Source: an uncultured Bacteroidales bacterium (GTDB lineage: Bacteria; Bacteroidota; Bacteroidia; Bacteroidales; Paludibacteraceae). Taken from it: 64,000 nucleotides of DNA. Positions 25,001-33,571 of the stretch are shown in pieces (position 1 is the first letter of the stretch; each line of letters begins with the position of its first letter). The translations under genes were made by a program, and so were the position numbers. The stretch spans positions 1-64,000 of the forward strand of contig CADCBP010000009.1 in assembly GCA_902799705.1 (NCBI GenBank), read 5' to 3'. Under the pieces are notes generated by a model. The model searched no databases, had not been told where the DNA came from, and was given only the letters and a program-made list of their open reading frames with translations.

Positions 25001-28000
25001 GTCAACGCACCTGTCTCTGCATTTACCGTTGCGGCATCGCCGTCCACCACCTCATAACGTACACTCAGACCTGCCGCCGCAGCCGAAGTCGTTGCATCAA
25101 ACGACACCACATCCGTAGTCTTCAACTCCGTTACCGGATTCCATGTGATATGCTGGTTGTGTTTGTCCACATCCGCGGAGAGGTGAACCGTTACCGATTG
25201 GTTCAGGTTATGAATAGTAATCGTACCTTCGTAATGATCCACATCATTTGACAAGAAGGTCACTTGTACCGTTGCTTTTCCCTTATCGCCACACTCCTCG
25301 CCAATAGTTGTCGGAGTAACGCTGAACTTATCCGAGCCTTCATAGTCCACTTGAAGTTGGTCGGTTATATTGGAGTAGTTCACCGTGAACGATTTCGTCT
25401 TGGCCACACCCGGCTTGGCGTCCGCGGTACTGAAATAGATATCCGTGGAGGTCTTTCCTTCCGTATTATCCAGCTCCAGATAGCGCGCCAATGTTACATT
25501 ACAATCCGAGAATGCATGAATACCAGTAGAACCGGTTTTCTTATACAGTTTGATCTTCGTAGCATGACGGTTGAGCGCAATCGGTCCGAACTCTTTCGGG
25601 TTGTCCACCTCCAGACCGTTATGCCAGAGGTCATTGCTCCATTGACCGTTTACGTATTGGGAGAGATACAGGTCTCCGCCCGTATAGTCAATCACGACTT
25701 TGATAATCTCCCGCCATGCCGAGAAGGAAACGTATCCCGGTTCCTGCCCGTTCAAATCGATGACGGTTTCTTCTCCATTAAAGGATGTAACACCGGTTGC
25801 CATCGAAGCATGTGCATCCTCTACTATATAGGTATCGCAGTCGGTGGACGGCTCACGCACTTTGACCTTACGCGTTATCGTAGCTTCCAGATATTCGTCA
25901 GCCACACCATCTACATGTGCGCTCAATGTCGTCTCACCCAATCCAACGACGTGAAGGATATTACCCTCCAACACTTTCACAACGCTCTCATCGCCGCTGG
26001 TAAAGGTAATCGTTCTGTCTAATGCGACCTCAACCTGATTATCTAAATCGTAGTAACTAACAGTAGCCGTTAACGGAAAATCTTCTGTATTCTTATCCGA
26101 CAAAGCAGGATCGGTCGTATATTTGAGACGGGTAAAGGTTTGCGGCCAATTGATGTGCTGCACGTGCATATCGGTTACCTCCACATCAATTGTACTGCTT
26201 GCGGAGTTCCATTTCAAATCAGAAGTACCATCAAAACTTGCAGTAATTGTTGCCTCGCCTTTCTTGAGCGGCTTAAGCACATTGCCCTCTACTGCCACTA
26301 TAGTCTCATCGGATGAACTATAACTCAACGTTACAGGAGAAGTAGCCGGATTAGTTACATTCTCGCCACGAGACATCGGACTCAAGTTCTCTTTCCAGGT
26401 AATAGCAGGAGTTACTTTCAGCGAAGTAGCCGAAAGAGGTACTTCCACCTTATATCCGTCCTCACTTTCTACTTTCAGCGTAGCAGTATGCGTACCGGCT
26501 TGCGGATAAGCATAAGTCACATGCAAAGTCTCTGTCCCAAAATGATCCAGCGATGCAGCAATCGGGTCTGTCTCTTTCAACTGGAAGAATCCGGCATTAG
26601 CCCCCTCAATAGTCGCAGTACAGGTCTTCACGTTGTACCAATCAATCTGGACCGGCAAAGTCTGAGCTGACGCATCTACATCTGCCGTCGCAAAAGTCAA
26701 TGATTTCGGTGTTGCTACTACTTCGCGACGCTCGGTTACTTTGATATTGGTAAATAAACCTCCATAGTTTCCACTATAGCATAAACGTACATAACTTACG
26801 TCAGGACTCAAGGCAAAATCTTTGGAACCACTATTATCCGACCAAGTTTGCTTGCTACTCCATTCTCCATTTTCAGTCTTTGTTTGAATAAACCACTCTA
26901 CTCCGGAATGATCTCCCAAGACATTATTGTTGTTTTTATAATCAAAAGTCAAATGATTGGGAACACCTGTAAAATGCAACTCTATATATTTATCATCCCA
27001 ATTAAATCCACCACCGGCTGTTCCACATTGCACACCACTATTTGCCCAAGACACATTGCTTGTTACATAGCTCTTATAGTGAGAATAATTGCCAGCTTTC
27101 AAATCCATCGGCAAATGGTTTTGCGGTTTGAAAGAATTAATAGTAAATTGAAGATTAGCGTTCGCAGCATTCCACTTATAGTTGCCATTCTGCGTAAGAG
27201 TAAAGGTTACATTTCCAACCTTATTATATACCTCAATTCGACCGTTCACATAGTTTGCAATCTCTGGATTATTGGACTCAACCGTAAACGGCAACTCCTC
27301 ATTGGATGAACTTACAGGACTCTCGATAATAGCGCCCCATGGATAACTTGCATCCAAATTCCAAGTGATTACCGGCGTATGTTTTACGACCGTAATAGTA
27401 GCCGTTACTGTCTGACCTGCCCAGTATGCATTCGTGCTCGGGTGCGTAATAGTCAGCGTAGCCTCTCCTTCGCCAACCGCTTTCCAATGACCATCTACTT
27501 TCTTCAACACAGCTTCGTTCGAAGAAGTAACACTCACTTCGCTCAATGCCGGCTGGCTACCTGTCGGCGTAACAATCGAATAAACAGCGCCATCATAAAT
27601 ACTATCTACTTTCCATGTTCCGCCATCTAAGGTCGTCGTCAAATTCACAGGATGCTTGTTCACATACACATGAATCTTACGCGAGTGCTCAAAGATGGTC
27701 GTTGTACCCGTTTGGTGGAACTGGATCTCCTCATCACCGGCAACTGTTCCGGTTATGACACCCGTATGGGCATCACTATTATGCTCATACGACACATAAG
27801 ACGGTTTGATAGGATAGGTGAAACGACCATTGCTCTCATCGGTATTCACAAAACGCATCGTTGCAGTCTCTCCGATTAACAGATTTAAATCCACAGGATC
27901 AGCAGGCAGATTTACTTCCTCATTCAGCCAAAACTCCGGAGTTGCTTTCGGCTCAATCAAATAGGTATGCGAAGCCGATCCCGCTTTATAATAATCTGTT

Positions 28001-29424
28001 TCTACAGTAGAAACACTTATCTTCACGTTATGCTCACCAACAAATGTATTTTGTACGCGCAACGAAGTGCCATCTACTACTACGATTCCATTGTCAGACT
28101 TATAACTATAACTCAGTTCGTCAACATTATTCTCATTGTATTTTGCTTGCGCCACATTCTCCAACACATCACTCGCATAAATATGCGTCGCCCCATCGGC
28201 ATTCCACCACTCAAATGTCGGCGTACGCTTACCTACAGTTACGGTAAACTCCGCTGTCTTGGCATAATAACGACCTTTTGCAGCAGTGGCCACAATGGTG
28301 TATGTTCCCAATGCTTTTGCATAGAAAATACCAGCAGACGTTAAGGATACGTTACTATTGGCTGTTTTCAAAGCATAAGTAATTGCGCCATCACCAGCAA
28401 CATTATCTGCGCCCTTATAGGCAGATTTCAAAGAACTAACATCTAAAGTGGTTTTATCTGCATCACTAACAGAGATATCTACAGAGCCATTATCATACGT
28501 CAATATTGGCGTCAAATCCACATTCGCCGTAACTTTACCGGTATTGGATTTGTTACTCTTTGCCTTTAATGTAACAGTTGCCTCATAATCACCCTTTGCA
28601 ACGTTAGATGTAGCTATAAATTGACAAACAACTTCTACTTTATGCGTATTCGTATTCAAACTCCAGGATTTAATTGTCCAAACTTTATTTGACGTAATGG
28701 TTGGCGCATTAAAATCCGCAGCCTCATCAGCATTACTCGATACTGGGAAATACAATGTTACCGTTTTTGTTTCCGGATGATTAAATGATACCGCAGCTGC
28801 CGAACCTGCAGTACTTACTGTAACTGGAATAAATTTCGCATAACGAGTCTCGTCAAATCCATCATTATCATTATCACCAGTTAAAGGATTTGTCGTTGAA
28901 GATGCATTGCCCGACACATTTGAACTTGTATACCACCCTCCAAAAGAATAACCATCATAGGCTGTTGCTGTAAAAATATAATGATGATAATGATTAGATG
29001 AAGCTGCAAGGTGATTTTCCGTAGAATATGTCGAAACAGTCGTAGAAGACGTCACATCTCCTGTAGATTTTTCAACAGAACCACCTATTCCGAAAGCTCC
29101 ACTCTTAAAAACTTCCGCTACTGCTTTGCCTCCAGTTCCATTGGCAACAGCGACAGATACTTTCCACTTCCACTCTTTTCCCAAAACCTCGCTACTCCAG
29201 CCGCCAACGAAAACCAGCAGCACAGCCAAAATAGCCACGCGGAACGGTCGAATCGTTAGTAATAAGTTGGAGATACGTTGGTAATTCGTTGGATATTCAG
29301 CCCCCGTCACACTACCCTCAGAACGACGAGTAGTGCCGAAAATTGACTTGACAAACTTGACAAAGTTGGCAAAAATTTGCTTTGCACTTTTTGCACTTAT
29401 TGCACTTTCAGACATATTTTTCAT
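22099..29424 (-). CDS. Giant surface protein with Ig-like repeats and C-terminal sorting-like motif
   Basis: The 2441-residue protein has an N-terminal extension of about 55 residues rich in Ala, Lys and Phe (SAISAKSAKQIFANFVKF), partly encoded by 9-nt repeats, then a hydrophobic segment (about 56-77, PFRVAILAVLLVFVGG). The body is a string of Ig-like and MBG-like beta domains: repeats of the type KTLTINRFAPEIVTLP and TFTISKVTPTIATVP, and TITVVKHTPVITWN. A GYSFGGWYTSSN stretch near residue 165 resembles the Listeria-Bacteroides repeat. The last residues are KVLINNTIYLVTPEGKMYDI and then VGKSVKY, the shared terminal motif. It is expected at the cell surface as an adhesin or scaffold; the binding partner is unknown. 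A promoter with an extra upstream element lies about 180 bp upstream. Confidence 0.8.
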   Translation of the reverse strand: MKNMSESAISAKSAKQIFANFVKFVKSIFGTTRRSEGSVTGAEYPTNYQRISNLLLTIRPFRVAILAVLLVFVGGWSSEVLGKEWKWKVSVAVANGTGGKAVAEVFKSGAFGIGGSVEKSTGDVTSSTTVSTYSTENHLAASSNHYHHYIFTATAYDGYSFGGWYTSSNVSGNASSTTNPLTGDNDNDGFDETRYAKFIPVTVSTAGSAAAVSFNHPETKTVTLYFPVSSNADEAADFNAPTITSNKVWTIKSWSLNTNTHKVEVVCQFIATSNVAKGDYEATVTLKAKSNKSNTGKVTANVDLTPILTYDNGSVDISVSDADKTTLDVSSLKSAYKGADNVAGDGAITYALKTANSNVSLTSAGIFYAKALGTYTIVATAAKGRYYAKTAEFTVTVGKRTPTFEWWNADGATHIYASDVLENVAQAKYNENNVDELSYSYKSDNGIVVVDGTSLRVQNTFVGEHNVKISVSTVETDYYKAGSASHTYLIEPKATPEFWLNEEVNLPADPVDLNLLIGETATMRFVNTDESNGRFTYPIKPSYVSYEHNSDAHTGVITGTVAGDEEIQFHQTGTTTIFEHSRKIHVYVNKHPVNLTTTLDGGTWKVDSIYDGAVYSIVTPTGSQPALSEVSVTSSNEAVLKKVDGHWKAVGEGEATLTITHPSTNAYWAGQTVTATITVVKHTPVITWNLDASYPWGAIIESPVSSSNEELPFTVESNNPEIANYVNGRIEVYNKVGNVTFTLTQNGNYKWNAANANLQFTINSFKPQNHLPMDLKAGNYSHYKSYVTSNVSWANSGVQCGTAGGGFNWDDKYIELHFTGVPNHLTFDYKNNNNVLGDHSGVEWFIQTKTENGEWSSKQTWSDNSGSKDFALSPDVSYVRLCYSGNYGGLFTNIKVTERREVVATPKSLTFATADVDASAQTLPVQIDWYNVKTCTATIEGANAGFFQLKETDPIAASLDHFGTETLHVTYAYPQAGTHTATLKVESEDGYKVEVPLSATSLKVTPAITWKENLSPMSRGENVTNPATSPVTLSYSSSDETIVAVEGNVLKPLKKGEATITASFDGTSDLKWNSASSTIDVEVTDMHVQHINWPQTFTRLKYTTDPALSDKNTEDFPLTATVSYYDLDNQVEVALDRTITFTSGDESVVKVLEGNILHVVGLGETTLSAHVDGVADEYLEATITRKVKVREPSTDCDTYIVEDAHASMATGVTSFNGEETVIDLNGQEPGYVSFSAWREIIKVVIDYTGGDLYLSQYVNGQWSNDLWHNGLEVDNPKEFGPIALNRHATKIKLYKKTGSTGIHAFSDCNVTLARYLELDNTEGKTSTDIYFSTADAKPGVAKTKSFTVNYSNITDQLQVDYEGSDKFSVTPTTIGEECGDKGKATVQVTFLSNDVDHYEGTITIHNLNQSVTVHLSADVDKHNQHITWNPVTELKTTDVVSFDATTSAAAAGLSVRYEVVDGDAATVNAETGALTIIKDGTVTIKATAEGNDSYHDAEPVSKTFTISKVTPTIATVPTAATMTMPNTSLADCELTGGEASVAGTFAWADNTINAIFNNTGYTVIFTPENTNWYSSVSCVVVVPVNKMIQTITWDFAELEMYPNAQVIFDASTNAGLPVSYTTSDETIAYVDGENRLRIIRGGEVTITAMQGGNETYAAAEPVSKTLTINRFAPEIVTLPNASSMKIGRVLSDASLSGGRAELNGEKVEGSFAWVDGNTTVMNVAGTFSKEIVFNPSNANLYEPVYGSMQDVSVEKYAPVITQNLHGSAITYGDALSASTLSGSLTATDYIKIPSEEVDGSYGWLQPSALLNAGTQNAIVRFTPTNMDWYEAVDFPVQLTVNRASTDGLTVTGVSEILHGQILGEAVPENTTANPVHGGIVAGEMNWDASLDMEEYKEIGTYHLPATLVVNDPNYIPATLNGTVELTVKSGFAFKGNNGTDWNDESNWSGPAIGLPGASDPVLIMSDVVVSTNVTVDAMTIRQGVKVTVADGGSLTVKNGDAVQRNVYGNLIVEFGGEMEVENGTMHVHDFTLKAKLGDVENPGKSGQVFNPASLDVRGNAYFDLALDPSGECSKGWYDFTVPFPVDALNGVTRFRNSDGQERTIQNEVNYAIMDFSESRRLETGYGWKKYRSVMQPGQCYTITIDDVDNVYRFKKVKDGAFNNQMTAALAYTDVEDNHRGWNGLGNGTMAYIDLSAENIEKVQVYCHETNSYTAIPMNSYTYVVGSSFFVQAPTASSMMEYSQEGATHTLRAPKRETAVISEFALTLAAENATKVADRFYVSASEEASDNYTIGRELTKFGAPTDSKTAQMWTNAYGMKLCDVELSLVNNEANCELGLFAPKSGVYEIAIENAPEDASLYLTYNDQVIWDLTASPYVIDLAKGTTEGYGLRIAARAPQIATGVEETNADSQSVRKVLINNTIYLVTPEGKMYDIVGKSVKY
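29381..29409. repeat. 9-nt tandem array (TTGCACTTT) within the start of the giant gene
   Basis: Three units run through codons 6-15 of the minus-strand gene. A second short repeat (TTGACAAAC) covers 29348-29370. Confidence 0.7.
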
Positions 29425-29454
29425 ACCTTAAATACCCTTTCTGTTTGTTATTTT

Positions 29455-29524
29455 TGTCGTGTCGCTGTGTCGCTATGTCGCTATTAAAAATTTGTCGTGA
29501 CACTTTGACACTTTGACACTTTTG
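29455..29524. repeat. Two 8-nt tandem arrays in the giant gene's leader
   Basis: GTCGCTRT units at about 29455-29484 and GACACTTT units at 29497-29524 lie in the 5' leader between the promoter and the ATG. Confidence 0.8.
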
Positions 29525-29600
29525 CCAACCTTACTTTGCAAAATACCCATTTTTAAGATTCTATGTGTATTTTCTTAGCCATAGTTAGCAAAATCGGGTG

Positions 29601-29632
29601 CAAAATTAATATTTTCAAATGAAATATGCAAA
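29601..29632 (-). promoter_or_regulatory. Promoter of the giant surface-protein gene
   Basis: The minus strand has TTTGCATATTTC, a 20-nt spacer from TTTG, then TAATTTTG (29608-29601). The leader to the ATG is about 170 nt. Confidence 0.75.
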
Positions 29633-29647
29633 TTTTTGAGCCTTTAC

Positions 29648-29689
29648 GCGCGCGAATAATAATAAGGTATAGTCATTTCTTAAAAAATG
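29648..29689 (-). promoter_or_regulatory. Upstream element shared with the 697-aa gene promoter, copy 1
   Basis: CGCGCG, a TAATAAGGTATAG block and the palindrome CATTT-CTTAAA-AAATG (29674-29689) lie 16 nt upstream of the -33 box. The second copy is at 33206-33248. Confidence 0.6.
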
Positions 29690-29730
29690 CACCTATTATA
29701 TGTTCTTAAACACAGAAAAATACTTTTTTA

Positions 29731-29762
29731 TTTGCACATATTAAAAAAAAACAGTACTTTTG
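29731..29762 (+). promoter_or_regulatory. Promoter of the 167-aa membrane protein
   Basis: TTTGCACATATT, a 20-nt spacer from TTTG, then TACTTTTG (29755-29762). The ATG follows at 29785. Confidence 0.75.
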
Positions 29763-29784
29763 CAGCGGAATTGCAATAAAAACG

Positions 29785-30288
29785 ATGAGTAGAGCAGAAA
29801 AAGCGATGTACCGCAGGTGGGTATACATGGCCGTGGCAATCATTGCCGCAGTCGTGTTGTTGCATCATCCGGTATGTAATTTCCTGGACGACAAAGGCAT
29901 TCTGTATGTTCGCAGTTTTTCTATGACGCAGGAGCAATTTGTGGTTACCCAGACCGATCTGGCAACCAACATCAGCTCTACTACCGCGACGATGTCCGTG
30001 AAAGGCCTCTACTACTGCATAAAAGCCATGATTGTCGGCGTCATCCTCTGTTTCCTGTGTTTCTTCAGCGACAAATGGCGTATTATTATCGCCGTCGTAA
30101 CAGCTTTTATAGCGGGCTTTTACTATGTCTTTCTGGTCTATTATATATCAAAAATAGCCGATCTGCATTACGCGACCGTCTATCCGAACTTTATGGCGAT
30201 TCTTCCCGCCGTTGTGTGCCAGATGATGCTTCTCGTCAGAAAGAATATTTTCGACGAGATTGCTTACGCAGAAGACCATAACCCATAA
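29785..30288 (+). CDS. Four-helix membrane protein, possibly DUF4293-like
   Basis: The 167-residue protein has four hydrophobic segments (about residues 12-30, 80-95, 103-122 and 133-148), with charged ends. Size and topology resemble DUF4293 proteins of Bacteroidota, but the match is by pattern only. No catalytic motif is seen. It has its own promoter, divergent from that of the giant surface-protein gene. Its last 53 bp overlap the 3' end of the convergent minus-strand gene. Confidence 0.55.
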   Translation: MSRAEKAMYRRWVYMAVAIIAAVVLLHHPVCNFLDDKGILYVRSFSMTQEQFVVTQTDLATNISSTTATMSVKGLYYCIKAMIVGVILCFLCFFSDKWRIIIAVVTAFIAGFYYVFLVYYISKIADLHYATVYPNFMAILPAVVCQMMLLVRKNIFDEIAYAEDHNP

Positions 30289-31018
30289 CGAGTGTGGCCA
30301 TAAACAACCAGACTTGCCAGCCGTCGTCTATCGGACAACGGCAGTACCCGTATTCTTCATCGCAAGTGCAGCCGTCTAATGCATCGTGACCGCAAACCGT
30401 ACAAACCCATTTCGTACCATCCCATACCCAGTGACATTGATCACACACGCCCGGAGGTAACGGCATATCCTTCTTCGCGTACGCTGCGCCCGCTCTCTGC
30501 TGCATTCCGGCGTACGTCTCTTCAGCCGATCTACCGCCTGAAACAGACGAAGCAGAAGTGATAAATCCTTGCACTACCGGCGGGATGTTCATAGAAGAAC
30601 TCACGGTATAATTGATGCCTCGCGACGAACTACTTGACGCGCCAGCAGACACCTGTCCATAACCCGCGCCGCTATTTCCTACATTTCCGCCGCTATTCAC
30701 TACCGTCACGCGTGCCGAAGAAGTCGTCGCGAGACGCATATTACCGGTGGACATCGGAGCCGCCGTACTCTTCATCGTTACTTGCGGCGCAGACACCGGG
30801 GATGAGGACAAAGACAACGACGATCGGCGAACAGAAGGAACAACTACCGACGGCGCAGGACTCTTATAACTCGAGCTATAAGTCATCGTCGGTCGTACAT
30901 AGACCTCAGTCTCCAAACTCTTAGGCATCATCATAACGTAGAATATACACAGTGACCAAATCACCATGCACACGCCAAGTAAGAAAAATATGAATGCCCG
31001 ACGACTCTGCATACTCAA
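30236..31018 (-). CDS. Membrane protein with Ser-rich region and Cys-rich zinc-ribbon-like domain
   Basis: The 260-residue protein has an N-terminal hydrophobic helix (about 8-31), a long Ser/Val-rich low-complexity region (about 40-165), and a Cys-rich domain (about 190-225: CDQCHWVWDGTKWVCTVCG, then CTCDEEYGYCRC). A second hydrophobic segment follows near the C-terminus (VWLFMATLVMGYGLL) with a basic tail. The four CxxC-type pairs could bind zinc or form disulfides; compartment and role are unknown. It starts 8 bp after the 697-aa surface-protein gene, so the two probably share a transcript. Its 3' end overlaps the convergent membrane gene by 53 bp. Confidence 0.6.
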   Translation of the reverse strand: MSMQSRRAFIFFLLGVCMVIWSLCIFYVMMMPKSLETEVYVRPTMTYSSSYKSPAPSVVVPSVRRSSLSLSSSPVSAPQVTMKSTAAPMSTGNMRLATTSSARVTVVNSGGNVGNSGAGYGQVSAGASSSSSRGINYTVSSSMNIPPVVQGFITSASSVSGGRSAEETYAGMQQRAGAAYAKKDMPLPPGVCDQCHWVWDGTKWVCTVCGHDALDGCTCDEEYGYCRCPIDDGWQVWLFMATLVMGYGLLRKQSRRKYSF

Positions 31019-31025
31019 CTCCCGA

Positions 31026-33119
31026 TTAACGACTTACCACCACGCCTAAGGTATTGTAAATCAAGCCGTTCTTCATCACAAACAACTGGCCGTCTTTAAT
31101 GAATTTATGGCTCGCTGCGCCCGTATTCACCTCCTCCAGATCGGTGGTGATAGCCGGGGCATCATTACGCTCCGTGATATAGAAACGATCTCTAATCTCG
31201 CTATTCGGCTCCGCAAAGAACGTATATTGCATACCCTCTTCGATATCAATCGTTGCTTGGGTCTCTGCGTCATACAACGACCACTCTGTCTCTCCATTCA
31301 GCGCACCGAAGGTCAAAGTATAAGCTGTCTCTTCGCCCGTACGCACACCGATTCTTGTGCCGGCGATACGATTCGTTGCATCGACCGCCAAAGCTTCCTC
31401 GTCTTCCATCGAGAAGATATTCAAGTTACCCTGCATCAGTTTATGTGCATCGTAACCATTCTCAAATGCCGCGTCATATTCCTCGGACTCCAACAAGAAC
31501 ACCTGATCTCTCCATCCGTCCGCTTCTATTGCAACGCAAAGACTACCCTTCTTTGGCTCGTCCGCGCGTTTTGCACGTAAAGGCGTATTACTATGCGTCG
31601 CATTCCATACTAAGCGCTCGTAGTTCAATGTCAGCGTACTACCTGCGCTATTTGCCTTCACATAGAATCCTTGCATCGCAGGAATAACGAACGGCCATTG
31701 GAACGAACCGACCCATTTTCCCGCCTGGTGAATAGGGATTTCTATAAACTGTCCTGCCGCATCGCCATAATAATCACCGTCATGCTCTGCTGCTTGATTT
31801 TTTGAGCCGGTATTGAAGAGATAAATCGTAGCCTCAACACCCGCCGAGAAATCGGCGTCATCAAACTTCGTAATATCTATCGGCGCGGTATAACTGTTGG
31901 CAAACACATTGATACCCGGCTCTGCAGAAGTAGCCGTATAGGACAAATCTAATACCCGATTGCCGTTAGAAGCCAATTGTCCCTTGTGCTCAATGAGCAA
32001 ACCTTCAGACTTCATGTATTGCGAAGTGCAATACCCCACAAACGGCTCTAAGGTCAATGTCTTACGTTTATTCTTCCATTCTCCGGAGTCTTCATACCAA
32101 CTATACACCCAACTATTGGGAAATACAGTCTTTGCTGCTGCTCCGGCAACCATCGGCGAACCTACGTACTGGTATGAGCCCACATTATTGCGGTCGTCAA
32201 CCATCATGTCGAAATACGCCTTCGAATACATTTCTGCCGTAGCGTTTGGCATCATTGAACAACCCGGACTAATCAACAGCACGCCCGTCTGACCTTTGTT
32301 CGTTCCGGTTTGAGCAGCCTCCAACTTAAAGTTATCCACGCTCGCATTCTTTACTCCACCATCTCCGACCTTCAGTGTACCCGTCGGTGCAACAGTCACT
32401 TTATTCGGGCTTTCAATGGTCACACTCTTTGCTTCTACTGTCTCGGTAATCACCACGTCATGACGAATAATAACGTCATTGGTGCTAGTCGGCAACGTAT
32501 TCAGCACCCAGTTATCCGGTTTCCCCCAATCTGTGTGCTCAGGATCACCCGCTCCATCACCACTACCGTCAAAAATAAATAATGGCTTCGCCGTATAGGT
32601 TATTTCTATTTCTTTAATAAAATAGTCAAACGGATATCCAAACAATCCTGATTCTTCATTTCTGCATTCAATTTGAATATTGGTTCCTAAATTCCCAGAC
32701 TCTTCTATATTGTCAAATCCCATCAAGCCAACAGTAATGGTTCCAATAGTATAAGTATGCCCGTTAACAATCATCTTTCCATTATATATTGCCCAGAGAC
32801 CAGAGGTATATGCTTTTGCCTTGAATTTTAGTTTCGTAATATTGATCTCATATGCCTCCGTCGTACAAGAAATAGTTAAATAACTGGAAGAACTTTTCTT
32901 CACTGTTCCGACAAAGTATGAACCTTCTGATGTTCGCCAGTTCCATTCTGCTGCACTTTCACCACCAGATAACACGAAGGTACCATGCGCTGTAGGCATG
33001 GTAATTTTTCCACCAGATATATCAACATCAGAATCTGACGAAGTTACAACGTATCCCCAGGCACTAACAGAGAATGTCAGCGCGCACAGCAAAAATAGAA
33101 TATGTCGAATTTTAAGCAT
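31026..33119 (-). CDS. Exported surface protein (697 aa) with C-terminal sorting-like motif
   Basis: The protein starts with a signal peptide (MLKIRHILFLLCALTFSVSAWG). Strand-rich regions follow without a recognised catalytic motif; a DGAGDPEHTDWGKPDNW segment at about 190 and repeated VTIESPN/VTVAPTGTL strands resemble those in the giant protein near its C-terminus. It ends in KFIKDGQLFVMKNGLIYNTL and GVVVSR, the shared terminal motif. It probably sits on the cell surface or is secreted. The promoter at 33191-33160 carries the same upstream element as the giant protein's gene, so the two are likely regulated together. Confidence 0.75.
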   Translation of the reverse strand: MLKIRHILFLLCALTFSVSAWGYVVTSSDSDVDISGGKITMPTAHGTFVLSGGESAAEWNWRTSEGSYFVGTVKKSSSSYLTISCTTEAYEINITKLKFKAKAYTSGLWAIYNGKMIVNGHTYTIGTITVGLMGFDNIEESGNLGTNIQIECRNEESGLFGYPFDYFIKEIEITYTAKPLFIFDGSGDGAGDPEHTDWGKPDNWVLNTLPTSTNDVIIRHDVVITETVEAKSVTIESPNKVTVAPTGTLKVGDGGVKNASVDNFKLEAAQTGTNKGQTGVLLISPGCSMMPNATAEMYSKAYFDMMVDDRNNVGSYQYVGSPMVAGAAAKTVFPNSWVYSWYEDSGEWKNKRKTLTLEPFVGYCTSQYMKSEGLLIEHKGQLASNGNRVLDLSYTATSAEPGINVFANSYTAPIDITKFDDADFSAGVEATIYLFNTGSKNQAAEHDGDYYGDAAGQFIEIPIHQAGKWVGSFQWPFVIPAMQGFYVKANSAGSTLTLNYERLVWNATHSNTPLRAKRADEPKKGSLCVAIEADGWRDQVFLLESEEYDAAFENGYDAHKLMQGNLNIFSMEDEEALAVDATNRIAGTRIGVRTGEETAYTLTFGALNGETEWSLYDAETQATIDIEEGMQYTFFAEPNSEIRDRFYITERNDAPAITTDLEEVNTGAASHKFIKDGQLFVMKNGLIYNTLGVVVSR

Positions 33120-33159
33120 TTATGTACCTAATTTTAACAGACGAACCAAAAAACGGACG

Positions 33160-33191
33160 CAAAATTAATACTTTTCTTCGAAACACACAAA
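33160..33191 (-). promoter_or_regulatory. Promoter of the 697-aa surface-protein gene
   Basis: The minus strand has TTTGTGTGTTTC, a 20-nt spacer from TTTG, then TAATTTTG (33167-33160). The leader is about 35 nt. Confidence 0.7.
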
Positions 33192-33205
33192 AAATCGCAC
33201 GCTCG

Positions 33206-33248
33206 CGCGCACGATTCATAAGGATATATAGCCGTTTCTTAAAAAACG
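33206..33248 (-). promoter_or_regulatory. Upstream element shared with the giant gene promoter, copy 2
   Basis: CGCGCG, an ATAAGGATATATAG block and the palindrome CGTTT-CTTAAA-AAACG (33233-33248) lie 15 nt upstream of the -33 box. The palindrome arms covary with copy 1 (A:T there, G:C here). Confidence 0.6.
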
Positions 33249-33289
33249 GACACTTTTACCTCTAAATACTAAACGATTATCGCTAACAG

Positions 33290-33571
33290 TTATTCGATCA
33301 CTCCGGCCTCACGCCAGGACGCGATGGTTGCCTCTACATCGCTCATGGCTTGCTCGGGTGAGACTTCATACTCCGCGCAGAGGGCTTTGCACAGTTCTGC
33401 AGTCGTAAATGCGCCATGAGAAGCCGTGCTCTCTTCCGCTTCTTTCCAAAGGAAAGCGGCCGTCTCATTGAGCGTGATCATCTTGTTAAAATTGATAAGT
33501 GCCATCGACTCTCCTACCAGAATAAATTCATTGCCTAACTTACGCAGGCGAAAACCATCTATTGTCTTCAT
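33290..33571 (-). CDS. PqqD-like peptide-binding (RRE-type) protein
   Basis: The 93-residue protein fits the PqqD fold: FRLRKLGNEFILV strands, then ALINFNKMITLNETAAFLWK, then a helical C-terminus with a variable tail. PqqD-like domains bind leader peptides of ribosomally made peptides and present them to modifying enzymes. No radical-SAM, cyclase or ABC exporter gene is in the window, so the partner is unclear. The gene is the last of a minus-strand set with an S26-like peptidase, a small exported protein and an M6 protease. An 80-bp spacer with three palindromes separates it from the peptidase gene. Confidence 0.75.
   Translation of the reverse strand: MKTIDGFRLRKLGNEFILVGESMALINFNKMITLNETAAFLWKEAEESTASHGAFTTAELCKALCAEYEVSPEQAMSDVEATIASWREAGVIE

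Noticed and set aside
24130-26022. Several 100-250-codon plus-strand frames opposite the giant surface-protein gene
   Set aside because: All are shadows of the minus-strand gene, with no promoters or recognisable domains.
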